A DNA stretch of 64,000 bases from Collinsella aerofaciens (GTDB lineage Bacteria; Actinomycetota; Coriobacteriia; Coriobacteriales; Coriobacteriaceae). The notes under the pieces are model-generated. The model was given only the letters and a program-made list of their open reading frames with translations. It had not been told where the DNA came from and did not search any database. The position numbers and the translations under genes are program-made. The stretch spans positions 124,001-188,000 of the forward strand of contig NZ_JADNJQ010000001.1 in NCBI RefSeq assembly GCF_015555045.1. Reading direction: 5' to 3'. Each line of letters opens with the position of its first letter. The stretch's first letter is position 1. Positions 39,085-48,500 of this stretch are shown in pieces.

Positions 39085-39480
39085 ATGCAAGCGCTTATGA
39101 CTGAGGAGCTGGCCGAGTGCCTGCCGCCGCTGTACGCGACCGAGGGAGGGGCACTCGCCCTCGACCTCATAAACCCGGAAGGCGAGGACTACCTTGACCT
39201 CTGGTGCTCGCTTACCATCAACCTTTCGGGTGGCCCCTTCGCCTCCACGTGGCGCATTCACACTTGTGCCCGGCATCATGGACATGGGCGTCGCCAAGTC
39301 GGCCGACGGGGCGCAAGTCCCTGTTGACTCAACGTTCGACGAGATAAACCGCATGTTCTCAAAGCTCGGCTTTATCGATTACAATTCACGCCTCGCGCAA
39401 GGGTCGTTCTACTCCCCAAACCTAATCTGCCTGTCGCACGCATCGAGGCGACGGGGCGGCGCCTTCTCGCGTGAGTTAAT
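39085..39480 (+). pseudogene. Frameshifted hypothetical gene
   Basis: Starts well (ATG 39085 after GAGGGGAGAC): MQALMTEELAECLPPLYATE, DYLDLWCSLTINLSGGPFAS and TWRIHT. Near 39262 the reading shifts by one base; the continuation LVPGIMDMGVAKSADGAQVP, VDSTFDEINRMFSKLGFID lies in another frame. The combined product looks like a small phage- or element-type hypothetical protein of about 125 residues. The family is not recognised. Confidence 0.5.
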
Positions 39481-39630
39481 TCCTGTTTTACTGGTGCGGA
39501 TCCCAACATGCCCTTATGCATGGTGCTCTGCCGCTTTCGAAACTTCAAAACCATTCGATTTTCGAAACTGAGTGGGAATAAGTTATCGGTACGCTTTTTT
39601 ATAAAATGTAAAAAAGTACCCCCATAACTG

Positions 39631-39969
39631 ATGAAATGGACGCTGAGAAAAAGGGGTGCATCTTGCGTATATACCGACGTGAAGATCTACCTCTATCTTG
39701 CATCGCGCGGGTACGAGCTTTCTGTGGGCCGTATTGGGAAGCTCGAGTGTGACTTCATCGCTCGTAGGCGCAATGCTTACGCCTACATCCAGGTCTCTAT
39801 GTCGATTGCCGACAGAGGCGTCGAGGAGCGCGAGTACAGGCCGTTCGGCCACATCCGGGATGGGTATCCGCGCTACTTGTTCACGCTTGATCCTCTATTG
39901 CAGGAGAGGGATGGCGTCAGGCACCTTAACATGGCGTCGTTTATGCAAGATGGCGGTGATCTTATTTGA
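39631..39969 (+). pseudogene. C-terminal fragment of a DUF4143-type AAA ATPase
   Basis: A 112-codon frame: VYTDVKIYLYLASRGYELSV, GRIGKLECDFIARRRNAYAY, IQVSMSI then YRPFGHIRDGYPRYLFTLD. This is the nuclease-like DUF4143 C-terminal part of the widespread ATPase family (usual form SVGRIGxKExDFI...YxQV). The N-terminal AAA+ domain is missing, and MKWTLRKRGASC at the start is unrelated. It is a relic rather than a functional gene. Confidence 0.6.
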
Positions 39970-40205
39970 GCGGCGGCCAGATTCCTTTGCTCCCTAGTGC
40001 GCAAACAGCGCGGGTATCAAATGAGGACCATTGCCTCACGTAGAATCGATAGATTGAAAACTTGTTTTGATGTTGACAGGCTTTTGGCCAGTGGCTCCTA
40101 TTGTCGAGTGGGAGTAGCTGAAACGAGGCGATTGAATAACTCCATACGTTTTGGTTAAAACAAAAAATATGCCGTGCGCCTGCGGCATGAAGAAGGGAGA
40201 TTCTT
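39970..40205. other. Boundary of the acquired patchwork
   Basis: About 235 bases without a gene. It contains the last GAGTGGGAGTA motif (40106-40116) and the leader of the oxidoreductase gene with AAGAAGGGAG as RBS. Downstream the composition is that of the chromosomal backbone. Confidence 0.4.
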
Positions 40206-40736
40206 ATGAATATCGTTGTATTGAGCGGCAGCCCGCGCAAGGGCGCCAATACCGACACCATGGTCGAGGCGTTTGCCGAGACCGCGCGCGAGGGCGGCAA
40301 TACGGTCGAGGTCATCCGCGTTGCCGGCAAAAAGATCGCCGGCTGCCTGGGATGCCAGTACTGCTTTGCCCATGAGGGCACCTGCGTGCAAAAGGACGAC
40401 ATGGCCGGCGTGATCGAGTCGCTGAAAGACGCCGACATGGTTGTCTTCGCTTCGCCCATCTACTGGTTTGATATCACTGCGCAGGAGAAAGCTGCCATTG
40501 ACCGCCTGTACGCCTTCGGTGCTACAGGCTTCCCGTTCACCAAGACGGCCCTTTTACTCGATAGTCACAGTGAGGGCGTCTATGATGCGGCGATCGCTAT
40601 GTACAAGTCAACCTGCGCGTACTGCAAGTGGGAGGACCTGGGCATTGTCACCATCAGCGGTATGACCGAGCGCGATAGCATGGCATCGTCGCCCAAGTTG
40701 GAAGAGGTGCGAGAGCTCGCTCGCAAGCTTGCCTAG
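40206..40736 (+). CDS. Flavodoxin-fold NAD(P)H-dependent FMN oxidoreductase
   Basis: A 176-residue protein. The N-terminal VLSGSPRKGANTDTM binds the FMN phosphate. GCLGCQYCFAHEGTCVQKDD is a Cys-rich loop typical of the family, and VVFASPIYWFDITAQEKAAIDR follows. Members reduce flavins, quinones or iron-sulfur targets with NAD(P)H. The Cys-rich loop hints at a metal or redox function seen in anaerobe iron-sulfur flavoproteins, although the exact Isf spacing was not checked. It is followed by a bidirectional terminator. Confidence 0.82.
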   Translation: MNIVVLSGSPRKGANTDTMVEAFAETAREGGNTVEVIRVAGKKIAGCLGCQYCFAHEGTCVQKDDMAGVIESLKDADMVVFASPIYWFDITAQEKAAIDRLYAFGATGFPFTKTALLLDSHSEGVYDAAIAMYKSTCAYCKWEDLGIVTISGMTERDSMASSPKLEEVRELARKLA

Positions 40737-40756
40737 CGCGCATTTCCAATAACGAA

Positions 40757-40794
40757 CAAGGCCCGAAAGGTTCATTTGAACCATTCGGGCCTTG
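40757..40794. terminator. Bidirectional terminator
   Basis: CAAGGCCCGAA (40757-40767) pairs with TTCGGGCCTTG (40784-40794), with inner GGTTCA/TGAACC-like pairing. It lies between the convergent oxidoreductase and topoisomerase A genes. Confidence 0.75.
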
Positions 40795-40839
40795 CTGCGT
40801 TTCAAGGGAGCTGGGCTGTCGAAACCGGCCAGACGGCTG

Positions 40840-43080
40840 TTAATCAAACAGGCTCGGCATGTCGTTTTCCTTCATGAGGGCACCGGCGGAGGGCAGACTC
40901 TGCGCGGTGAACTTCTCGGCCGAGACGCCGGCGCCAAGGATCTCTTCGGTTGTGCCGACGGTGGTGACCGAGCGGCCCTTCTTGGCGGTAAAGGCCTGGA
41001 CGCCCTGCGTGTTGGTAGTCGTCTTGGTCTTGAGCAACGACGTGTTGAAGTTCATCAAACGATAGTCGCTCGAGACCAGTGCGATGTCGCGGTCTTCCTT
41101 GAGCACCTGGGCATACAGCAGCTTGCTGCCGCCGTAGATGGCGTTCTTGAGGCGCTTGCGGTTGGTCTTGGTGACGTATCCAGAAAGTGCGACACGCACC
41201 ACGCGGCCGTTCTCAAAGACAAACAGCACGTCGGCCTTATAGTCCTCGGGGTCGATGACCCAGATGACGCTCTCGTCGGGTTCCATCTCAAGATCGGTCG
41301 GCAGGTACGAGCCCAGCTGGGCCGACTTGGTGTCCTCAAACGCCGCAACCTTGCATTTGTACACCTGGCTCTTGTTGGTAAAGACCAGCAGCTCGTGGGT
41401 GTTGGAGGACGGGAACTCGATAAAGGGTTTGTCGCCGTCCTTGTACTTGAGCGTGGTCGCCTTCTTGAGCACGCGGTCCGTCATCTTCTTAAGGTAGCCA
41501 TCGCGCGAGAGCATGATGGTCACCGGGTACTCCTCGACCTCGGGCTCCAAGCTTACCTCGATAACCTCATGGGGCTCGATCCTGCCCGTGCGACGCGGCA
41601 TCACATATTTCTTGTTGACCGCGGCCAGCTCGTCGCTGATGACCTTCTTGATGTTCTCCTCGCTGGAGAGGATCTCCTCAAGCTCGGCAATCTCGCCCTC
41701 GAGCTTGGCGATGTCCTTGGTGCGGTTGAGGATGTACTCTTCGTTAATGTTGCGGAGCTTGAGCTCGGCAACAAACTCGGCTTGGGTCTCGTCGATGTCG
41801 AAACCCTTCATAAGGTTGGGCACGACCTCGGCTTCAAGCTTGGTGCCACGGATGATGGCGATGGCCTTGTCGATGTCGAGCAAGATTGCCTCGAGGCCGT
41901 GCAGCAGGTGCAGGCGCTCGGACTTTTTGCCCAGGTCAAAGTTAATGCGGCGACGCGTGGACTCAATACGCCATTTGACCCACTCGTGCAGAATCTGGCG
42001 CACGCCCATAACACGGGGATAGCCGTCGACGAGCACGTTGAAGTTGCACGAGAACGAATCCTGCAGCGTGGTCGAGCGATAGAGCTTGGCCATGAGTTTG
42101 TCGGGGTCGACACCGCGCTTAAGGTCGATGGCGATGCGCAAGCCCGAGAGGTCGGTTTCGTCGCGGATGTCAGCGATCTCCTTGACCTTGCCCTCCTTGG
42201 AGAGCTTGACGATGCGCTCGATGATGACATCGGTCTTGGTGGTGTAGGGGATCTCGTAGACCTCGATAATGCGCTCTTCGGGAATCCAGCGCCAGCGGGA
42301 GCGGATCTGGAAGCTGCCAAGGCCGGTCTCGATAATCTTTTCCATCTCCTCGCGGCGGTAGATTATCTCGCCGCCGGTCGAGAAGTCGGGCATGGGCATG
42401 TACTCGAGCAGATCGCAGTCGGGATCCTTGAGGTAATGCATCGTGGCAGTACAGACCTCGTTGAGGTTGAAACCGCAGATGTCGGACGCCATAGCGACGC
42501 CGATGCCCTTGTTGGCCGAGACAAGGATGTTGGGAAACGTGGTGGGCAGCAGGCGCGGCTCCTTCATGGCGCCGTCGTAGCTGTCGACGAAGTCGACCGG
42601 GTCCTTGTCGATGTCCTTGAAAATCTCGGCGCTGATGGGGGAGAGCTTGGCCTCGGTATAACGTGAGGCGGCGTAGCTCAGGTCGCCCGAATAGTACTTG
42701 CCAAAGTTGCCCTTCGACTCCACGAAGGGAGCGAGCAGTGCCTCGTTGCCGGTGGCCAGACGCACCATCGTTTCGTAGATCGCGGCGTCACCGTGCGGAT
42801 TGAGCTTCATAGTCTGGCCCACAATGTTGGCGCTCTTCTGGCGCTCGCCCTTGAGCAGGCCCATCTTGTACATGGTGTAGAGCAGCTTACGGTGCGAGGG
42901 CTTAAAGCCATCAATCTCGGGGAACGCACGCGAGACGTTGACGCTCATGGCGTAGGGCATGTAGTTGACCTCGAGCGTCTGCGTGATCGGCTGGTCGGTG
43001 ACCTCGGAGTGCAGGCCGATGACGTTCTCGGCGTTGACCTGCTTTTTCTTTGGCTGGTTTTTCGTCTTCTTCTTTGCCAC
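40840..43080 (-). CDS. Type II topoisomerase subunit A (ParC/GyrA2-like)
   Basis: A 746-residue protein with a Lys-rich N-terminal tail. The DNA-cleavage domain has the catalytic Tyr141 in [12 protein letters not shown], and [14 protein letters not shown] is the quinolone-contact helix. The C-terminal part is a short beta-pinwheel-like domain ([31 protein letters not shown]). The residue equivalent to GyrA Ser83 is Ala99. It lacks the GyrA box, so decatenation rather than supercoiling is likely. It lies 45 bases after the B-subunit gene in one operon. It is a second pair beside the standard gyrase expected elsewhere. Confidence 0.85.
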   Translation of the reverse strand: MAKKKTKNQPKKKQVNAENVIGLHSEVTDQPITQTLEVNYMPYAMSVNVSRAFPEIDGFKPSHRKLLYTMYKMGLLKGERQKSANIVGQTMKLNPHGDAAIYETMVRLATGNEALLAPFVESKGNFGKYYSGDLSYAASRYTEAKLSPISAEIFKDIDKDPVDFVDSYDGAMKEPRLLPTTFPNILVSANKGIGVAMASDICGFNLNEVCTATMHYLKDPDCDLLEYMPMPDFSTGGEIIYRREEMEKIIETGLGSFQIRSRWRWIPEERIIEVYEIPYTTKTDVIIERIVKLSKEGKVKEIADIRDETDLSGLRIAIDLKRGVDPDKLMAKLYRSTTLQDSFSCNFNVLVDGYPRVMGVRQILHEWVKWRIESTRRRINFDLGKKSERLHLLHGLEAILLDIDKAIAIIRGTKLEAEVVPNLMKGFDIDETQAEFVAELKLRNINEEYILNRTKDIAKLEGEIAELEEILSSEENIKKVISDELAAVNKKYVMPRRTGRIEPHEVIEVSLEPEVEEYPVTIMLSRDGYLKKMTDRVLKKATTLKYKDGDKPFIEFPSSNTHELLVFTNKSQVYKCKVAAFEDTKSAQLGSYLPTDLEMEPDESVIWVIDPEDYKADVLFVFENGRVVRVALSGYVTKTNRKRLKNAIYGGSKLLYAQVLKEDRDIALVSSDYRLMNFNTSLLKTKTTTNTQGVQAFTAKKGRSVTTVGTTEEILGAGVSAEKFTAQSLPSAGALMKENDMPSLFD

Positions 43081-43125
43081 GATTTCCTCTTGAACTTCTT
43101 ATGGGCCGTCGTTGTCGATTTACTG

Positions 43126-45123
43126 CTATTGCAGGTCCAGCTGGTCCAGGTATTCCTTGCCGTGCTCAGAGATATGGCGCTTGCGGCCTGCCTCGTCGTT
43201 GCCCAGCAACAGATTGAACATGGTCTCCATCTTGGTGACGTCCTCGGGCTCCACCTTGATCAGGCGGCGCGTCTCGGGGTTCATGGTGGTGAGCCACATC
43301 ATGTCCGGGTCGTTCTCACCAAGACCCTTGGAGCGGTTGATGGAGCACTTTTGGTCGCCAATCTCCTTGAGGATGCCGTTCTTCTCGAGCTCGGTGTAGG
43401 CAAAGTAGGTCTTCTCTTTGCAGTTGATCTCGTAGAGCGGCGACTCGGCGATATACACGTAACCCTCGTCGATAAGCGTGGGCACCAGGCGGTAGAGCAT
43501 GGTGAGCACAAGCGTGCGGATGTGATAACCGTCGACGTCGGCGTCCGTACAGATGATGACTTTGTTCCAGTTGAGGTTGTCCAGGTCAAAGGCGCCAAGG
43601 TTCTTGATGCGCTTGTCCTTGATCTCCACGCCGCAGCCCAGCACGCGCATGAGGTCCATGATGATGTCGGACTTAAAGATGCGCGGATAGTCTTCCTTCA
43701 GGCAGTTGAGGATCTTGCCGCGGACGGGCATAACACCCTGGAACTCGGCATCGCGCGACGTGCGGATGGCGCCTGCTGCCGAGTCGCCCTCTACGATGTA
43801 GATCTCGCGGCGGCTCTTGTCCTTGGAGCGGCAGTCGATGAACTTCTGCACGCGGTTGGCCATGTCGGTCTTCTGCTGTAGGTTGGTCTTGATGCTCTGG
43901 CGCGTCTTTTCGGCGTTCTCGCGCGAGCGCTTGTTGATGAGCACCTGCTCCATGATCTTGTTGGCGGCATCTTTGTTCTCGATCAAGTAGGTCGAGAGGC
44001 GCTCCTTAAAGAATGCCGTCATGGCCTGCTGGATAAAGCGGTTGTTGATGGCCTTCTTAGTCTGGTTTTCATAGGACGTCTGGGTGGAGAAGCAGTTGGT
44101 CACCAGCACCAGGCAGTCCTGGACGTCCTGCCATTTGATGCCGCTCTCGTTTTTGTTGTACTTGCCCTGTTGCTTAATGTAAGCATCGATGGCACTGGTC
44201 AGAGCACTGCGGGCGGCCTTCTCGGGTGAGCCACCGTTCTCGAGCCACGATGAGTTGTGGTAGTACTCCTGCATCATGAAGGTGCGCGAGAAGCACATGC
44301 ACGCGGTGATTTTTACGTTGTAATCGGGCAGGTCCTCGCGGTCGCGACCGCGACGGTCGGCCTCGATAGAGAAGGGCTCGGTAAGGTAGTCGGTACCGAC
44401 CTTCTCGAGCACGTAGTCCTCGATGCCCTTGGGATAGCAAAAATCCTCTTCGGTAAACTCACCATTGTCGCCCTCAATACGCAGGCGGAAGGTCACGTTG
44501 GCGTTGACCACGGCCTGGCGGCGCATGGTCTCGCGATACCAATCGTGGGGGATGCTGATCGAGGTAAAGACCTCAAGATCGGGGCGCCACTTGATGGTGG
44601 TGCCGGTGCGGTTCTCGTCGCTGGGCTCAATCTCGAGTGCCTTCTTTTTCGGACCGACGACCTTGCCCTTCTTAAAGTGCAGGGAGTACTTGTTACCGTC
44701 ACGCCAGACGGTAACGTTCATGTATTCGGAGGCGTACTGGGTTGCGCATGAGCCCAGGCCGTTGGTACCGAGCGAGAAGTCGTAGTCGCCGCCCTGGTTA
44801 TTGTTGTATTTGCCGCCGGCGTAGAGCTCGCAAAAGACGAGTTCCCAGTTAAAGCGCTTCTCGGAGGGGTTCCAGTCGAGCGGGCAGCCGCGGCCGTTGT
44901 CCTCTACCTGAATGGAACCATCGCGAAAGGCGGTAAGGGTGATGAGCTTGCCGTAGCCCTGGCGCGCCTCGTCAACGGCGTTGGACAGGATCTCGAAGGC
45001 GGCATGCGCGCAGCCGTCGAGTCCGTCCGAGCCAAAGATGACGGCGGGACGCAGGCGTACGCGCTCCTCGTCCTTGAGCTGGCGGATACTGTCGTTACCA
45101 TAGTTTGCGGTGTTTTTTGCCAT
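43126..45123 (-). CDS. Type II topoisomerase subunit B (ParE/GyrB2-like)
   Basis: A 665-residue ATPase subunit. The GHKL part has HAAFEILSNAVDEARQGYG, VEDNGRGCPLD and SLGTNGLGSCATQYAS. The TOPRIM part has IVEGDSAAGAIRTSRDAEFQ (near 441) and IICTDADVDGYHIRTLVL (near 525), and the tail ends in SKGLGENDPDMMW. All Mg-binding residues appear intact. Several insertions relative to standard GyrB (QQGKYNKNESGIKWQDVQDC) mark it as a divergent subgroup. It is paired with subunit A downstream. Confidence 0.88.
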   Translation of the reverse strand: MAKNTANYGNDSIRQLKDEERVRLRPAVIFGSDGLDGCAHAAFEILSNAVDEARQGYGKLITLTAFRDGSIQVEDNGRGCPLDWNPSEKRFNWELVFCELYAGGKYNNNQGGDYDFSLGTNGLGSCATQYASEYMNVTVWRDGNKYSLHFKKGKVVGPKKKALEIEPSDENRTGTTIKWRPDLEVFTSISIPHDWYRETMRRQAVVNANVTFRLRIEGDNGEFTEEDFCYPKGIEDYVLEKVGTDYLTEPFSIEADRRGRDREDLPDYNVKITACMCFSRTFMMQEYYHNSSWLENGGSPEKAARSALTSAIDAYIKQQGKYNKNESGIKWQDVQDCLVLVTNCFSTQTSYENQTKKAINNRFIQQAMTAFFKERLSTYLIENKDAANKIMEQVLINKRSRENAEKTRQSIKTNLQQKTDMANRVQKFIDCRSKDKSRREIYIVEGDSAAGAIRTSRDAEFQGVMPVRGKILNCLKEDYPRIFKSDIIMDLMRVLGCGVEIKDKRIKNLGAFDLDNLNWNKVIICTDADVDGYHIRTLVLTMLYRLVPTLIDEGYVYIAESPLYEINCKEKTYFAYTELEKNGILKEIGDQKCSINRSKGLGENDPDMMWLTTMNPETRRLIKVEPEDVTKMETMFNLLLGNDEAGRKRHISEHGKEYLDQLDLQ

Positions 45124-45515
45124 ACTCGCTCTCTCGGTGCTCCTTTGCTGCGTTTAAGTCATATAGATAGTCAAGGTAGCATAGCCCAGCCCATAGGCGA
45201 TTCCAACCAACACGAAATCCATCGAACAATCGTTCGGAGTTCGATGGAGATTCGTTTACTCGGACAAAACCGAGTCGGCTCTGTCCGAGTAAGTTTGAAG
45301 ACGGCCGAATGCGTCCTGCTGCGTTTGCGGTTGGATACGCTGTCGAAGACATGTCGTGCGGATTGTTGGCGAAAAGACGCCGTGCCAAGCTCGAGGCAGA
45401 ACTCGACTCCCCTGATGATATCTAATGCGAAATGGGCTGGCTCTGGGTATCCAGAACCAGCCCCTTTTGGTGTTCGATGAGCCGAGTCGGCGTCTCTCAC
45501 AAAAGTAACTAGGAG
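45124..45515. other. Intergenic region with nested inverted repeats
   Basis: No gene. TCCATCGAAC (45218-45227) pairs with GTTCGATGGA (45239-45248). Directly after, TTACTCGGACA (45256-45266) pairs with TGTCCGAGTAA (45282-45292). A terminator hairpin GGGCTGG/CCAGCCC at 45434-45463 with TTTT on the plus strand follows; it is also a possible 3' end for the surface-protein gene. The paired hairpins lie 100-170 bp upstream of the topoisomerase operon and may be regulatory. Confidence 0.45.
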
Positions 45516-48500
45516 CTAGCGAGGCCTATCCGAATTGACCTCATCAGCGGTGTCGGTTTCGAGCGCCGTGCGGCGGGCGCTGTAGGCGACGAGGCCGGCG
45601 CCTGCTGCGGCGAGTGCTGCTGCGGCTGCCGTAAGGGGAGCGTTGACATCGCCCGTGCCCGCAAGCGCGCCCGCTTTTCCGGGGCGCTTGTTATTGCCGT
45701 GATCCTTGCCGCTGCCAGAGCCACTGCCGCTACCGGAGCTGCTTCCGCCGGAGCCGCCACTGCCGTCCGCCGTCATCGGTGCATCGTGAAGCCCCGTCGT
45801 ATCCGCGTTGTCGCATACGCCGACCTGAACTTCTGAGCGTTCGCATGCCGCGTCGGGCACATGAAGCTCGTGCAGTACGGCACCCAGCGCCGAGTTTGCG
45901 CCCAGTCGAATTTCCTCGAGCGTTACGGGATCGAGCGCCACCAGATTACGCGCCTTCGCATACAGCGTTACACGTTTGCCCACCTCGTCGCTCCAACTCT
46001 CGGGGATGGCGAAGCTCATGCGGAACTGTGCCGTGCAACCCGGTGCCAGCACGGCGTTGCCACTGTCGGCTACCAGCGGGTGCGTTGCAAAATGTGCGCC
46101 CAGCGTCTCGAGCGTGTACTTCACGTGTGTCATGTCGTTGGCCGAAGCGTCCTCGGCAAGCTCTGGATCGTAGATCGATGCCATGCGTGCGTTCACTCCG
46201 AACCCGATGGATGCGCTGGAGAACGGCTGACTGGAGCCCTCTCGGTACAGATCGATCGTGCCGGCGGTCAGCAAGGTGTTGCCGTCGTTTCGCACCGTGA
46301 CCATGAAGGATTCGCCTGCTGCTCCGGGCACCACCGCGCCCGAGGTAGCGACTGCGCCCGTCGGAGTGGCACACGCCACCAAGGGCACTTCGATGCCGTG
46401 TAGTTCTGCCTCGCTCTTCTCCGCGCTCACAATGTGCGTGGCGAGCGCGGAGAGCATGCTCCCCGACGTCAAAAATGTCGTTATCTGATCGACGGGATGG
46501 TCCAGCTCGCACATCACGAACGGCTCCGTGAACAGATCGCCTGCCAAGGTGCTGGCGAAGATGCGGAAGTGCTTGCCCATCACTGCTACCGGGTTGCCTT
46601 CTTCGTCGTAGGTTTGTCCCACCTTGCCATCGGTGTTCTCTACATAGAGCACGCACCTGCCGTTGTTGCTTACGCTAAACGATGCCGGGCCGCAGCCTGC
46701 GGCACCCACGGGCTGCGTTGCAAATACCGATGCGCCTCGCGTCCAAGTAATATGCTGCAGTTGCTCGTTGACGGTAGCCAAAAAGCCCGTGTGCTGCGGC
46801 CACGGCACCGCGTGGGGTACTGTGGCATCTGGCGACATAACGCCCCAGCCCGCAATGGACTGGCCGATCACGGCGTACGATGCACAGCCACAACCGCCTG
46901 CGGTCTCGTATGCAACGGGCACCACCATTTTGCCGTTGATATTCTCGGGCGCGCCGAGCTCGATGCTCGACGGTGCCTGCGGAAAACGGAGAACTTGGCG
47001 GAACGTCAGGCTGTCGCCCGAAACGTCCGACCACAGGGTAAAGCACTCCAGCGCAACCTCGGCCTCGCTGCCGAGCGCCTTTTCTGCGGTGGTTCCGCGG
47101 CGGTGGAGGTAGGCGCCCGACAGGCGCCCGTTGACAAGTGTCTTGCCCACCGTGATGCGTGGGCACTGCAGGCAATGGTAGCCATCCTCCTGAAGGCGGC
47201 CGCGCGAGATGCTGCGCCACGACGTGTGCGATACCACGCGAACTCCGTCGCTGCTTATGCGCAGGCGCACAACGGACAGTATGCCGGCTGTGCTTGCCAT
47301 ATCGAAAAGGGTGTCGTCGCCGGCGGGGCGCTCGCCCGAGACCAGCAGCACGTAGGCGTCCTGGTTTCCTCTTCCGTCCGTATATTCCACTACGTCGAAG
47401 TCGTAATCGTATATGCTGTCGCGCTCCACGTCGCCCTCGCCAAACCCAAGGGGAAAGTCCACAGGCGTGGGAGCGGACCACGTTCCGTTTGCCTTTGTGT
47501 GTACCACCAGGCGCGAGCGACCATTGTCGCCGTAGCGCACCGAGGCGATACGGAACAGGCATTCTACGCCGGCAATCATTGCCAGCTTCATGTGGGCTTC
47601 GCTGAGCACGCCAGCAAACAGCACGTTGTCGCTCGAGGGCTTGATGCCGCCACGCTCGTCCTCCGACACGCCGGCAGAATCGGCGTTCGGGTCGGCAGCG
47701 GTGTTCGTTGCCTGACCGATGTAGGTGTACTCATACATCGGCGCGGCGTTTTCGTCGTTCTCCATCAGCACGTGGACGAAATGCTCGATCTGTCCCGTGT
47801 CGTCGCTTTCTGCATCCGCCTCGAGCTCAATGCGCGTGACCGCTTGATCCCAATCGCGCACGACAGGCGCGGCGTTTACGGCAGTGGCCTTAACCTCGGC
47901 GCGTGCGAGCAGTTCGGCGTTGGTGACGATGGTGGCCGATGCGATAAATTGCGGCACGCCGCCCGCCTCAATGTTGCCGGCCGAGCCGAAGCAGGCATCC
48001 AGCGTATAAGGCGTATCTCCACCCAATGCGAGCTCAGAGCGCTGGAGCACATACTGGTCGCCATTGTTCACCGACATATTCCACGAATCGATGAGCGTGG
48101 GCCACGACCCCGACCAAGCCTTGGTGGTCCACTTGAACATTACGAATTGGAGTATCACATCGACATCGACGTCTGCACCTACGCGCAGTCGCGGAAGCTG
48201 GTGTCCATCTGCCTTCTCGTACCCAATGAACAGCGTGAGGGATGCGGCGCCGCGCACGGCAGACGAAGCGACGCCTGCAACGCCGGCGCCAAAGGTGACG
48301 GCAAGCCCGATCTGGATGGTGAACGAGCCCGACGTGTTTGAATAGTCGAGCGAAATGTTTTTAAAAAACGCCGCGCCGCTGCCGTGCGTGTGGGCACCCA
48401 CGGCGAGCGCCAGTTTTGCCAGCACCCAGGGGTTGACGTTTAGGAAAAATGGCACCGGTCCTAGGGTAAACTGCTCGGTCCAATTGAGGTCGGTTCTTAC

